A DNA stretch of 64,000 nt from Solenopsis invicta (GCF_016802725.1 NC_052668.1:23678501-23742500); one strand, 5' to 3'. Positions 12,405 to 25,803 are shown, numbered from the stretch's first letter. Translations and numbers: made by a program. The notes: a model not told the origin generated them from the sequence alone.

Positions 12405-14680
12405 CTGCAAGCCACACAGCGTCTTCGATTAGTTCGAGCGAGAAACCGGGACGTCCTGGCGAGGGCGGGGGAAATTAATTGCGAAACTTGCAGCGAGTTC
12501 TTCAAAGGTTAACGGAGTAAGAAATGGGACGACGGGGCGGGCGCGAAGGTAGTGTTTCGCGACTTTTCTCGCTGAAAAAGTCGAAAGACTGAGCTTTACG
12601 AGTTCCTCTCGAGCCAGAGTTTTTAGATGTAAAAAAAAGTCAGCAGCTGTGTTTAACTAACGGAAGTGAGTTAAGATTACAACGGCAAAGATGATTATGC
12701 AACAAAAGTTTAAAAAGACTGCAGAATCGTCATCAACTGCTCCGGAAAACAATTAATTACATCCGGCATTACATAGGTTGATAGTTAAACATGTTGGCTG
12801 TTATCTCAAGTATTAAATAATCCCGAGATTCGCTCGTGCGGAATGGTTTCTTTTTAGAAAGTAAAGTTTCGTTAAATGTAAATACAGCACTGCTAGGTGT
12901 ATTGTGAAACGTAACTTCGTATGCAGGATGCATCTTTCTTCCATTCAAGTGAACTTTACAGACGCGGTGTAAGCTGTTTTATTGATCCATTTATTTTGAA
13001 ACCCTCACGTCTGACATATAGTCGTGGGAAAACATAGCTCCAACTGTACAGTCAATAAGCTTTCTTTTGAAATCACACGTGTCACATTAATACGCGTGAA
13101 AGATTTTGAAAAGTGTCACATTGACAGTGTGACTTTATAAGATTAACCTTTATTATGCGGAAATGTATCCCTTTATTATTTTGCGCCACGAATATCGCGG
13201 GATAACAGTTTCGTTAACGCGCGCGCATTATATCTCGATACCAGGATTCGGTGTAGCCGAAATCGTCGCGAGGCGACATTGAATATGCAATTCTGCGGGC
13301 AAACATGAAAATCGGGAGGAACGACGTGAACATAATAATAGCGTCGCGAAATTTCGAGTCCGGTCTCGGTAACAAAGGAACCAGGGTCGGATAACCGAAC
13401 GCGAAACAACCGAGGAACAATACGATCTCTCGCAGACGGGCAAATGCACACAATTATCGTGAAATATATACGCAAATTAATCCTACCCACGCGAGGCAGG
13501 TCCCGATGAAACACGAACCGAATAGAGTAACGAGAAGGCGGTGCCGACGAGATATGGGAGATAACGGGTGTTCGAAAGTGAAGGCGCCCGAACAATCAGG
13601 TTCTGAATCGCTCGACAGAGCGATTCGATTTGATTGACTACGGTTTATGAAGTTAAATGAGCTAAGCTTGCCGATTCAATTACGGCAGGTTTGCTCGAAA
13701 TTTATCGATTTCCATCCAAAGGTAATTGTGTGACTACCGCCTTTTTTTTTAATGCAACTTTCATATGCAGATATTCCAAAAATTTAATTTAAATATTTTA
13801 AGTTTTCACACGTTAAAACATATATTGAACTTAATATTTGAAAATTTAATATAAATGTTTTAAATATTCACTCATTAAACACGCACATAATTTAATACTT
13901 GGAACTTGCAATATAATAAAATACAATTCGAATTTTTTACTGCGTGCCAACAATGATTAATTTATTATCAAATAGTTTATTATCAAAATCTAGAAAGAGA
14001 TATTTTTTAAATCGATTGCGGAAAGATATTCTTAAAATCATCCGTATCTTCTCAGTGTCACGTATAACCGCCACGATATATAGCGATTTAAATTCACGCA
14101 CCATTTTCCACGAACACACCAAACGAGGAACTCGTGATGGACGTGTGGCACGGATTTTTCCGATGGAACGCAGATCACGGAGCTTCCGAATATTCTTGGA
14201 GAGGACACGCGGACACACTCAGTCGCGGACACCGGCGATGCGACACTGAACAGGCGCAAATGGAGCGTGACAGACGGAAAACCGGAAGTGATCCAATGGG
14301 AGGAGAGGCATTCCCGTGGAGCCGCCGACCACCTCTCGGCGCGGTGACGTCAGGTTTAGAGCGGGTGTGAATGCATCGAGTGATCTCATGGCGACAAGGC
14401 TGTGATAAGCGCCCGATGCACCCGACATCGCGGTGATAAATGGCAGGCGAGAGTTGACGGGTTTTACGACACCGGAGACCACTCCACAAATAAATCCGAT
14501 CTTGCTTTCATACGTTTTAAATTAAAAATTCTTATTGATTTGAGAGAAAGAGCAATTTAAAAATTAATATGCAAAACTTGAAAATATATTGAAGCAACAT
14601 CAAATCTACTGATAAAAATTTCATGAAATCTAATGTACTTTTAAATTACAAGTACATAAAAAATTATCTATAGCTGAAAA
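12405..14680. other. Presumed intron or upstream DNA
   Basis: Contains a CpG-rich patch at 13.2-13.6 kb and another at 14.1-14.5 kb with the CRE-type site. Open frames here lack splice support. Confidence 0.4.
14345..14352. promoter_or_regulatory. Palindromic CRE-type site TGACGTCA
   Basis: A full 8-bp CREB/ATF consensus palindrome lies in a CpG-rich 400-bp patch (14.1-14.5 kb), about 2 kb upstream (minus sense) of the 12-kb exon. Such a site could serve a promoter there. One 8-mer is expected by chance about once per 65 kb, so this is weak. Confidence 0.2.
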
Positions 14681-14945
14681 GTACACAGAAAAAAAAATTA
14701 GTATCAACAATTTATTGTTTTACATATAAGCAAGAATATAAAATCTTCTTGAAAGAATTTTTAATCTTAAATAAATGTAATTTGTTAACGTGAAGAAATT
14801 TTGTTTCTTCATGTAAGCAAATTACGTTTGTTTAAGATTATCAACTTCATTCAAGAAGATTTTATATTGTTGGTTATATATGAAACAATAAATTTCTGTT
14901 CATTGTTTGATATAATACTAATTTGATATTAATTTTTTTCTGTAC
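14681..14945. mobile_element. Foldback element, family 2 copy A (~265 bp)
   Basis: Terminal inverted repeats start GTACACAGAAAAAAAAATTA and pair with ATTAATTTTTTTCTGTAC at the right. The interior folds too (ATAAAATCTTCTTGAA against its complement). It is noncoding with TA next to both ends, as in Tc1/mariner-type MITEs, but the superfamily is inference. Confidence 0.75.
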
Positions 14946-16252
14946 ATGTTTAAATATGTGCATTTCGTTGACAACATTGAATATTTTTAATGTACCTTGA
15001 AATTTGCATCCATTACATGTACATTAAATTTAATATATTTTTTTTAACAGTGTACTTAATATTTTACAAAAAAAAAAAAAAAATTTTTTTAAGATATATG
15101 ATTTTACATTTTCAGTTTCTAGAATTACCGTATATGTTAATAAAAGCATTCGCTATAATTAAAATTAATTTGTTAAGATTTTAATTTTAATTAAGAACAC
15201 AATCAATTAAGAAATACCTCAATGAGATAGTATCTTGGAATAATAAAAAACCTACATACCAAGGAGAACGCAACGATGCACAAGAGATACATTCCTGCGC
15301 ATGCAGATATACACGTTTTCCTCGCGGATCATCGCCGAGCCGAGCGTGACGCATCAGAGACGAGATACGTATAGCGAAAACATTTCGCCCGTTAATCCGA
15401 TCGCCTACGCACGAATTCCCGTCGCACATGTACACGAGATTACATTATACGAGTCTCGTGCGGCACGAGATTATGTCGCGAGACATTCCCGCGAACTTCT
15501 GCGTCCCTGAAATTCCAGATCGGAATTCGCGGCATCGCGCAGCGGCGTAGCGACACGGGGAACGAGAACGCATCGCGAAATCGAGCGCTACAGACGGTAA
15601 ACATGACGAAATTATCTAGCAAAATTCTTCCTAGCAAAATTCTTCGAGAATATTCGTTACGGTAACCGGCATAATGCTCGCGGCTTATGAGGTTGCGAGA
15701 ATTCCGCGCGCGTCACCATCACCGTCGTGGAAATTACTTGGAGCAGAGCAAACATGCAATGTCATCCGTATAACGCATGACAGAAATTTACTTGCGATAT
15801 TACAATATAATCTGAAATTTTTCTGGTTTACGACTTATACAATATCACTCGCAGTTTGTGAATCTATTTCTTTGAAAGAGACAGAATAGTAAATAAGAAT
15901 AGTAAATAAGAATAGCAACGGGGAATTCAAACTTGCATTTTCAAAGTTACAACGCATGAATAAATTCTTGGGAAAATATATACATAAAATTATTATAACG
16001 TTAACCAACGTTATAAGTAATGTACTGTAGAGCTTACCACAAAATTGCCAAAATTCGATTTCCTATTTTAAAGTACCTTAATAGTTTCATGAGCTAATAA
16101 CTAAATTAAAGTCACAAACAGGTTGATACTATGAATCAAATTAATAATGTACAAAACCATTAACGCTTTCGAATAGAAAATTAAATTCTGGAAGTTTAAA
16201 CCACTTTTGTGATAAGTGCGTCAATTAATATTGAATGTCTCTTTATCCACTA
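14946..16252. other. No gene seen
   Basis: Holds an A16T7 block (15068-15090), a fragment ending TTTTTTTTAACAGTGTA (near 15050) like the ends of the 16.25-kb element, a CpG-rich patch at 15.3-15.7 kb, and 13-14-base tandem duplications at 15617-15643 and 15885-15912. Confidence 0.45.
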
Positions 16253-16463
16253 CACTGTTAAAAATGGACAGTACAATTTAATGTTATGTAACGGAAGAAA
16301 ATTTCAAGCAGCATTTAAAAATGTGAAAAAAATGCACTAAATTTCATGCACATATTTTTCATAATACGTTAAATTTAATGTAATTTATAATGTAATTTAA
16401 CGTATCTTTAAATTTAACATTTAACTTAAAAATACATTGAATTTCATGATATATTTAACAGTG
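16253..16463. mobile_element. MITE-like element with CACTGTTAAA ends (211 bp)
   Basis: CACTGTTAAAAAT at the left is the near complement of ATATTTAACAGTG at the right. The interior is A+T-rich with repeated ATTTAACGT-like words and no coding. Confidence 0.6.
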
Positions 16464-16472
16464 ATATTCATT

Positions 16473-17150
16473 TTACGAGTAGTGTATTTTACGAAAATAT
16501 TGCACCACTACATGTGCACGCTGGCTGCGTGAAATGTAACGCAAAATAACCCGTAAATTCTCGTCCAAAATGAGTCCGATCCTCCCGCTTTTCAGATTCC
16601 ACTGTGAGTCATGGAGAATGATTGCAGCCAGGACGGCGTCGCGCGAAATCGAAGCTGCATAATTTTCTGGTTCACGGACCGGGCGATCGATCTGACGAAT
16701 TGCATCAAGTGCATCACGAACGCACATGGATAACGCTGCATCTCCGCTGATGTAACCGGAGTGAAAGATACAAAGTGAGAACGTGTTAGTCTTAATACGT
16801 ATCTGTAAGCTCCGCCGAAAAAGATATTCGCTTTTCAAACAAAAATTAATACTGAAAGCTACCGTTATAATTGGAAAGGCATGACAAACCTAAAAGACAC
16901 GATACACTGTATCCCGTCACCAATGCGATTCGATATTTGTTAATATCCGCTAAGTACATGTTTTCCGGGATAATATAATCGCCATAAAATCCGGAATTTT
17001 CAATCATCAATATTAAATACAGCTTCGATTCCGGCATGATAACAAGTATCGGATTGGTTAGCATCGTCGTCGCGGCAAGCGCAAATATTAGCAATACATT
17101 TCCGCTTGTCAATATATCGTGATATTTGCGCGTATTGCGTCAAAACGGAA
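16473..17150 (-). pseudogene. Odorant-receptor-like degenerate segment
   Basis: On the minus strand one frame (17112 to 16846) reads a hydrophobic run NVLLIFALAATTMLTNPILV, then YIIPENMYLADINKYRIALV. This resembles the stretch of insect odorant receptors where a membrane helix is followed by a P-x-x-Y-F-x-D-x-x-K-Y-type motif and the next helix. After a stop the adjacent frame (16838 to 16473) gives GYISGDAALSMCVRDALDAI and later AAIILH, loosely like the following receptor region. Two frames, an upstream in-frame stop and no clean splice sites suggest a relic. The insect family is seven-transmembrane and forms ion channels with Orco. The match is from memory of general motifs, so chance or another membrane protein remains possible. 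Confidence 0.28.
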
Positions 17151-20100
17151 ACGCATCTATGTATATGCGATGCATGACAATTAATGTTCGTAGATTTTTC
17201 GTTTACCTCGTTTACGCGACACACCATGTTACACGATTTATTCTACAAAATAGTCTAAATAAAATCATATTGATAATTTAATCTCGTATGTATTATGCAA
17301 AAATAGAAAGAAAAGTCGAAAACATTAAAAACAAAACAATTCCCAAAAATTCAATATGAAAAAAACAAACATTAAGAAAAATTAAATTTCGTGATTTTTT
17401 AAAATTTATTTATAGCTAAAATTGAAAGGAGATAATATTGAAAGTGTGTTTCAATTAATCTGGCATATCTACCGGGTGCGTGGGGTACGAAACAAATTCA
17501 CGTACGCCAACGCGAGGCAGGAGTACTAATTACTATCACAGGTAAAGAGCAGGTTAAAGATATGCCCAGATTAAAATTCACCCCTCGTTACTCGCACGCG
17601 ACTCGCACAAACGCCAAGCCGGATTCGCGAGAAGTGCGCGCAGAGAATTGCACTATTACCGGGCAGAATGAATCACGCCCGGCTAGGAATACCGCGATAC
17701 CGGTACTGGCAACTTTCCGGATAACACGGGGAAGAGACGCGCGGGAGGTGTGCGGCGGATGAAGGCATCGACCAGGGGCGGCAGACGAACGGGAGCCGCG
17801 GTGGCTACCCTCGTTATCGTCCACCCTCCGACTTATTCGAAACTAGAACAACCTACTCTTTCCGCCTTTACCGGAATACCCGCTACGAAACGTACGACCG
17901 CTCGGCACGAGATATCGCTCCGCCTCACCGTGGCCATTCATAAAGCGGTCTTAAACACCTAGTCTTAATCGCCCCCGCGAAACGGACCGTGAATTACGGG
18001 CCGCGAATCTCATAGTACTCGAGTACCTACCATTAAAAATTTCACGACTCGAGGGATTCGAAAAACGCGAAGTCTCACGCGGTCACCGGATTAACCGGCT
18101 ATTCTCGTATTATTCCAAAGTGCGACGTCATGTATTTTCCACGTGCTATAAAAAATTGTAAAAAGAGTATTTGACAGAGTAAATTTTAAACGAATCAATT
18201 CGAAAAAAAGAGAAAAAAAAATCTTTTTATATACTGTTAATGCTTCTGAATACATCAAGTAAAATAACATCAATCTAATGAAAAGTCAAACAGTAAGTTA
18301 CAGCTGAAATAATGTTTCTCCTAACACATAAATAGTTGTGCAAATTTAATCTTCATGACGCTAGCTATGTTCTAATGATATGCGTGCACTACTAAATATT
18401 AAAGAAGCAAATTTAAACCAATTGCTCAAGTCAAATAATATTTTGTTATTTTTAACTTCTATGCGTGTCGAAATTTATTATTATTAATACAAAATATGTG
18501 GTTAAAAGAACTTCATCTAATCAATCCATTTCAGTGGTGAAAATTTTTTATTTCAAAGTAGGTCCGCATTAATTAACGTACATGCCTAATAAATAATTAA
18601 TTAAATTTCAGCCAAATTTAACATTTTTATAGTTAACTTGTTCAACTTTTTAATTAATATGAAAAATATTTGTACACGAAAAGTACCGTTTTGCTAAAGT
18701 TCGAACATTATACGCACAAATCTACGTATTAGTACGCAGAAAGGCAGTGCATTTTGCGCGCGCGTTTTCGCAGATTTCTGCAACACTCGCACGATTAACA
18801 TCGAGACACATCGCGCACACGAAGGAACGCGAAGCTTAACTGTAAGGAGTCCTCGAGCACGTACACGCGAATCCTAGTGGATCGTTTCCACCCTCGGCGT
18901 CTGGGTAAACATCGTCGCCTCGTCGTTACCGGCTGCAATCTCGGTCTCGCGAAAATCTTGGAACGGAACTCGATATCACCTGGTTGTGGAAAATCGCGCA
19001 ACCGCGCGGGAAGGCTTAGAAACGGTAAACCTAAGCCAGATCGTGCGATATCGCCCTTCGAGCCCTACAATACCCAGCACGAGTTTCGCGATAGATTCCA
19101 TTTGGATCTTCCTGGCGCACGATAGCGCGGAAAGGACGGGCGTGATGATAATCAAAGTGAAATTGTCGAGAACGAGATTTGGTGCAAAGGGCGCTTTGGT
19201 TAAAAGGCAGACAAAGGGAAACTTTCGACTGCCGACGGACAAGTAATTAAAACGACCGGAGTTTTATTTAATGCACATTTTATTTTACGTACGGATGATT
19301 TTTAATCAACTCACTTTGCACCATTACCAGTCGCTCTTGCCACGGGCATACAGTGGCAAAAATTCGATAACAATCGACAGAATTTAATTTGAGAGATATT
19401 TATTAAATGTTAAAAAGAATTATTCAATGAATAATTACAGTTGAATTTCATAAATGCAAGAGATATAAAAAGCTTATGCTCAGTTAATATGAATTTTAAG
19501 AATTGCTACAAAAATTGTGATTCAATGACTATGTTGTATAAAGTTAAATACCCATAATGCAAAAATGCTTTCCTTGCTTCCTAATAAATTTGAGTATTGC
19601 ATAACAATATACAATTCCCGAATAAATACAGCGACACAGTTTGCATTAATGTTCATAAATCGTATTCACTCATCGCTTCTGATAAAATTAACGAAAATTA
19701 CATCCATCGTATTACCCATCGAAGTACACATGAAATACATTATGTAACGTGATTAATTATTCAGAGCAATATTGCTCCACGTTCATTTTTCCAGCTACTT
19801 GTCATGTCTAACTTGAAATTTTAATTGCGGTTTTACCGCTGCTTACTTTCGGAATAATTCACTCCGACCTCGCATTCATGAATTATTGCTGAAGCAAAAA
19901 TTATGACATATTAATTTAGCGTGAAGAAATTTACCTAACATTTTTATACGCGAGTTAATTTATCCGTGTTTCATGCGATCTCAATCTGACGATAAAATTT
20001 CTTTAATAAATATAATGCATCGTGACGGTAAGATTATAACATTTAGTGGCAACAAAATATTTATAAATTACAGTGTAAAAGAAAATATAATTTCGTGTAA

Positions 20101-21032
20101 AGTTATAATTCATCAGATTATAATTCCGCACAAATAATAATAACGAAAGAGAGCGGAGAGGTAAGGATATTCGACATCGCTCAAGAAAGTGGACGGGACG
20201 TGCCGTCGGAAATCTCAAGCGAATTTTTCACCCCGGGGCTTCCCTCGCTACCCCGTTGATTACATTAGGGGCGGGAAAGGCTTTCCCCTCGACTTGCAGC
20301 GAGAACCGACAGGATCTTCCAAATCGAAGTCGGCTCTCCGCCGACAAGAATCTCGTCATTAAGATTTTTGATTTGAATGCAAATGGCTACTTTCCCCTAT
20401 CTTGCGCGGGATCCCACCCATCCTTTGGCGGATATCTCCAGGGAAAATGGACAGGCTTTGATGTCTCGGCAGAGCGTTACGGAATGCACTTAATGTTTCG
20501 TAGAACGCGCGTGTTATTACCCTTACTCGCCACCAGCGCTCTCTCGTTCTCCGTAAGAGATATTTTTATTTAGAGTACCTTACAAGCGCGATCGCGCAAA
20601 TCGTTCTCATTTACCTTTCGTGCTTTACGGAAGGCGTTCCGTAAAACGAAAGGATCTCGTAATATTTCACTTTTCTCTCCCGAACGGCGCGAAAGCGCTA
20701 TACCGACCGACCTGCCGCAATCTGTAACCCTATCGATTTTTTATTATCCCGCTTGGAAAGTCTTTTGCCGCTGTCGAAACGCGATTTTCGTCGCTCTTTG
20801 TTTTCCCCTTCATCGAAGTTTTCCCGTAATAATATCTTTTATTATTTCTCTTCCGCCACGTGTCGCCGACATTCATAACGCCAACCGATTTTTACCGGTT
20901 TTTACCGCTCGAATGACAGTACGTAACTCTCGCAATTGGGATAATTTCTCACGGTGGACGTTTTACATCAGTGTTCGAGTCTCGCTCTACGATCTCGCTA
21001 GACAACGAGCGTCGTTAAACTTTTAACCACCC
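17151..21032. other. No convincing gene; CpG-rich patches at 17.5-18.1, 18.7-19.3 and 20.2-21.1 kb
   Basis: Open frames of 60-105 codons occur in the CpG-rich patches, but none has splice or family support. The last patch abuts the candidate first exon at 21033. Confidence 0.4.
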
Positions 21033-21101
21033 ATGGCCGTTGTGTACGAACGTTTCAAGTTAAAATGGCGCTCTCCGTGTGTGCATCGCGTCGCGACCCA
21101 G
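21033..21101 (+). CDS. Candidate first coding exon, plus strand
   Basis: ATG at 21033 opens 23 codons (MAVVYERFKLKWRSPCVHR and on) and ends in phase 0 at CAG|GTAAGG, a strong donor. A second ATG at 21065 with a good A at -3 is in another frame. It lies at the downstream edge of a CpG-rich stretch (20.2-21.1 kb) that could be promoter. Its phase matches the open frame of the micro-exon at 22754. The family is unknown. Confidence 0.2.
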
Positions 21102-22753
21102 GTAAGGCGAGACGTAATTTACTGGTTTCTGCTTGTTACACCGACCGCACGTCGACGTGTCGCCGGCGTTTGCTCGTAAAGCCGACAAACTCGACGTAAT
21201 TTTATCCCGTCTCTAGATACGCCGCTACACGTATATACAGCTTCGTACCCCTGGTCTTCGGTACTCTTCGCCCTTCGGCCAAATGAGATTTTGCTCGGCG
21301 CGGACGACGCAGGTTTCGCAACGAACACGCAACGGACACGCGCTTTGTGGTATCGGGATAGAACAGTTTATGTAATCTGACACAGTGATCCTGTCTTGCT
21401 CTTCTCGGGGATAGTTAATCCTTATCCCCATAAGAGACGGTCTCGCCAAGGGCGATGTCTTAAGGATATTTATTTATTTATTTTTTTTTTACGAAGAGAA
21501 GGAAGACCATCTATCTTAATCTATCTCTCCTCGAGAAAAGAAATTTTTTTTTAAGAGAAAAGATTATCTTTAATTCAATTGATCATTCTCGATTTATATT
21601 TATCGATAAACGTTATTATAGTTCTTTATTTTCTATAGATACCACGTTTAGAAATTTCATGTGACACCGTGACCAATTAAAAATCGATAGAAGAATTATA
21701 TTAAAACTGCCCTCTAATATTAAAGGTCTATAAAAAAAAAAATTCGCAAATTATAAAGAAGAGTTGAGGTAAACAGTTTATATTGGGTACACACGACGCA
21801 TAATTAATATCTTTCTCTAATGGTACAATAGCTTTAACTTTATGGAAATATCAAAGCATCGTGGAATATGAACATGTGAGAAACAATACAGGAAGGTCAC
21901 ATTGGTAACAGTCGTTCTCAGAGTTATAGGAGAAAATCGATACGCTATCCACACGCACGCACGATCAACTAGCTAAAAATATCGAATTTCGCAAAAATAT
22001 AAAATTAATATAAACAATATGATTGTCGGATTGTGTGTATACTGGCGCCAGCGAATCGCAGGCTACGTGGAAATGGCTTTTGATACCGCAATAGCTCGGC
22101 AATCGGATTTGCGAGTGAGTAGAGGTTATCCTCCGAAAGGAGAATTTACATGAGAATTTACATGGTTTGCTAGAGACAGTTGCAAAAAGAAGAACGGGGA
22201 AAAAGGCAAGCAATTGTGTGAAGGTGGTAGCTGGTGCCCAATATAAATTCAAATGTATTTGACGCATCATCGAACAACGCTCCTATAAAGCTTCGCCCCG
22301 TCCCATCCCGTGCAAATTTCTGTTTTCACGTAAATTCCATTTTTCTCGACGAAACAGTGCTTTATTGCCCCAGGAAAAATGCCGATCGTAATATCTGGCC
22401 CGCCAATAGCGTAAATGTATGTACAATCTTACTTATCTCAACCACGATTTATGACAGAATTGTAAAACAATTAAAAATAAGGCTAATGAAAGTTGTAAAA
22501 TCCTGTACAAATGTTGATTATTACACTTCAACACGAAGTAATCGACAAGCTGATAATTTCTGTATTTTTCACATTCTTTTTTTTCCTTTTCTATATTGTA
22601 ACACACTTCTTAACGTTATTTTTCAACGCGTCGTGATTATATAAAATATTTGCCTCTTCTTCACAGTAACATAATTTGCAGGTGTCTGTATTGTTTGCAC
22701 GCGAATCGATCGATGATGTAGTCGTAAATTCTGCTTCGATCTTTCTGTTGCAG
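21102..22753. other. Possible intron between two plus-strand exon candidates
   Basis: Mostly A+T-rich, with a 12-base direct duplication (GAGAATTTACAT) at 22140-22163. Confidence 0.35.
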
Positions 22754-22794
22754 GAGGTTCATATATCGTGTCGAGAATGTGAATTTAAGCTCAG
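22754..22794 (+). CDS. Candidate 41-nt micro-exon, plus strand
   Basis: A textbook acceptor (TCTTTCTGTTGCAG) and a CTCAG|GTGAGG donor bracket 41 nt. In phase 0 it reads EVHISCRECEFKL plus two bases, a C-x2-C-x-F pattern loosely like half a zinc finger. A second frame is also open. It follows the candidate first exon by 1.65 kb with compatible phase. No downstream partner was found in the window. Confidence 0.27.
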
Positions 22795-23583
22795 GTGAGG
22801 AGGACTGAAGCGAGTGAACTCAGTCAGGGGACAAGGCAGCAGGTTGATTGATCGCGTGTCAGGTTCCAGCCAACCTGGCGCCAGTCCAGTGGTGCCCAAC
22901 CCCGTTACCACGTGGCAGCGAGGCTGGCATTCGGGCAACTCTCGCGGGTGCGAGAAGCATGGGGATCTATTAACGGAGACGGAAGTCGTGTCGCTTTTTT
23001 TATCGGGATAAAAACTATGGACGGCGGTGCGGTAACGCCACGCACGACAATGTGTAACAAAGTATTTCTGCTTTTTATTACGCAGCTGCGTGCAGTCTAT
23101 TGTGGACGTGTGTTGGGTGGCAAATAAACCATGAATAAAAAATGACCGTGTAAAAAAAAACATGGATAATACGCTATAAAAATGTGAAGCAACTATGATA
23201 AATTCCGTTCTTTTTTACAACGCAGAAACATGACAAACGATTTATTTAAATTTAAATATTAAGGATAAGATACAAGAATGTTAGTATGTGACTTAGATAT
23301 TGTACAAAGAAACAAGATTACGGAAATGATGTAGCAATGAAAGGTCTCTTTAATATTGAAGGCAATAACTTCTAGTTTTTAATTTTATCAAAGTGTCAAC
23401 AACTTTTCAAAGTGATTACATTCTTAGACATGCTGTAGGCGTGTTGCGTTATATGAGATGATAAAGAAAAGAAAATCTTTGAGCTTCTCTCAAACTGTGA
23501 TAATATCGATGTATATTTAATAAAAGTTATGCAATAAAATGCAACAATTATTTCTTCATATCCATTATACAATACCTTGCGTA
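22795..23583. other. No gene seen
   Basis: CpG-containing until about 23.1 kb, then A+T-rich. No third plus-strand exon was recognised. Confidence 0.45.
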
Positions 23584-23928
23584 CACTGTTAAATTCGTAA
23601 TGTCAAATTATACCCAATTTAAATTATTTTTAATTAATTCCTATATGTCGTCATTTTAACTTTAACAAAACAGTGAAGGTAAACACAATTTAACCATATT
23701 TGACTCAAATTTAATTTATTATTTACCAAGTGTGCATACCATATGTTAATACAAACGTTACTTTGGAACTAAATAATTCAACCACAGAGATGGGTGGTTC
23801 GGTAATGCAGTTCTTTTAATTACATATTTTGTGTTAAAATTATTGATTTATGTTGAAAATAATAAAATGTTATTTAACGCAAGGAATTAAAATTTGATTA
23901 AAATTTGATTACTGAATATTCAACAGTG
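23584..23928. mobile_element. MITE-like element with CACTGTTAAA ends (345 bp)
   Basis: CACTGTTAAATTC at the left pairs with GAATATTCAACAGTG at the right. The ends match those of the 16.25-kb element, so both may have been moved by the same transposase. An internal AACAGTG-type end at about 23671-23677 might mark a shorter nested unit. Confidence 0.5.
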
Positions 23929-24211
23929 TGTATTGTTATGCTTATTATCCAAAAAATATAAGCCCAAGAACCTTATGCAGGAATTATCATCTTCATTATA
24001 AGCAGGACGACGACAACGACGAACGGCGTACTTGCGCCCACGCGGAGGAGCTACATTCTCCGGCAATTAGAATATAATTACGATGAAACAGCGCAGTCAT
24101 GGGTGGCGATAGATAGCCGGGGTATCGGCTACCCTCTATCACACACGAGAGTGCGAGGAATAAAAAAAAAATAACTTTGAAACTCGGTCAGGGTAAACAG
24201 TAACGAAGCGC

Positions 24212-24229
24212 CGCGCGCGCGCGCGCGCG
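24212..24229. repeat. (CG)9 tract
   Basis: Alternating C and G, a Z-DNA-prone sequence, inside a CpG-rich patch. Confidence 0.9.
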
Positions 24230-24562
24230 GCGAACCGTTTTAATTCGCGACGGAAAATACACGTTTCCAGCACGACACGGCCGATCGATAGGGAGTTACT
24301 TCGCGCACGTTCGACCGGAGTAGATTCGCGTGTGCGCGAATTAAATTCGCATGGATTTCAAGGAACGTGAACGCGGCGGATTTGAACCCCTATAGGAAGG
24401 ACCACCCCGTGAAACGAATCACGGCCCTGCGCGCCCCCAACCCTCGTAGCCTGTCAGTCACTTTATCCATCCCCCTGGCCCTACCGCCGCGCCACCGGGT
24501 CCCTTTATTTGATCGACGAGTGACGTTATCACGGGTAATATCGGCGAGAAAGAGGAAGAGAA

Positions 24563-24585
24563 AGAGAGAGAGAGAGAGAGAGAGA
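24563..24585. repeat. (GA)11 microsatellite
   Basis: Uninterrupted run, preceded by purine-only sequence. Confidence 0.95.
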
Positions 24586-25767
24586 CGACTCTCCGGTACT
24601 TCCAAGCGATCAGGCTCGCTCCATCAAACATTCATGCTGTCGGCCGCAAGCTCGCGCAGTCGACCGACCGCCACCGACCGCCGCCACCCCGTGAAAACGC
24701 ATCCGATAAAATGCAGTCCAGCCCGACACCTTTTGTGCGCCCGTGCCGTCGTAACTCGTTCGCCCACCACCGCCGTTCATATATATCCGAGATTGAACCT
24801 TCGTTTCTGCCGCGTAGCGTTTCCTTTGACCCTCCCACGAATTCGATCGTAATTGACCTCGCTCTCGCTCTCTCGTCCTCTTTATCCCTCTATCTCTCCC
24901 TGTAAACACCTGATATTTTTAATGCTTTATTTTCAGACGGTAAGCTTCATCATCTTGCAAATGATGGTTACAGCCATCGTAATGCGCCATTGTCATATCG
25001 TGTTAAAAAAAAATCACCTGAAAATGAGTCTTCACACGCGAGCTATTCTTGTGTTGTATGTCGTGCGAAAACCGGTGTGTCCACAGGGCGCTTTCCGGCG
25101 TGCGTTATGTTAGGGGAAGGATCGATTTTCGCGGCTGTCGCGATTATGCGCTCCCTGTTTTTGCAACGGCCAATAATAGACCACGGGCGTAAGCGACGAC
25201 GCGGACGACTGCTTCGCTAATTGAGCGATCTCGATCGTTCAGGTGCGCCGTCACGTTTATTCTTGGGCTTAGAGATTTTAATGGATGGAACGGTGCTCCG
25301 AGTAATACGTCGAGAATAAAGGGAAGGAGAGAGTTATTCGGCCGCGCGACGACGAGAATTGCGAGTTTGAAATCTAATAAAAGCGAATAGACACGCCATT
25401 AAGAACTAAATCGCATCAAGTGAGATACAAGCCGTCTTTATAGGAGCTACTTGTTTCGAAAGTGACGTGAATGAAATTTTAGATCCCTAAGATAGGCATC
25501 AATTGAAATCTATATTCAGAGCAGCGAGAGTATAGCAACTATTCGGTCTCGCAAATTCGAGTAACTAACAAATACAGTAGCGAACTTCGATATTAGCTTC
25601 GTCGTGGGTTTATAAGTGTTAATTAAATCGCGACATAAATGCCGAGAGCTTAATGACGTGGAAGTCGTGTTTAATGCGGAATGTTGGAAACTTGCCACCT
25701 TGCACAACAATCGAGGTAACCCCCCGGCGGAGATCACAGGTGAAAAGCGCAGAGAGGAACAGAGAAA

Positions 25768-25770
<3 letters not shown>

Positions 25771-25803
<33 letters not shown>
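25771..25803. repeat. (GA)16 microsatellite
   Basis: Uninterrupted run inside a CpG-rich patch. Confidence 0.95.

Noticed and set aside
20972..20992. GTTCGAGTCTC resembling a tRNA or polymerase III B box
   Set aside because: No matching A box or cloverleaf could be drawn upstream.
24367..24909. 161-codon plus-strand frame and opposing 99-codon frame
   Set aside because: Compositional, includes translated (GA)n, no splice signals or family resemblance.
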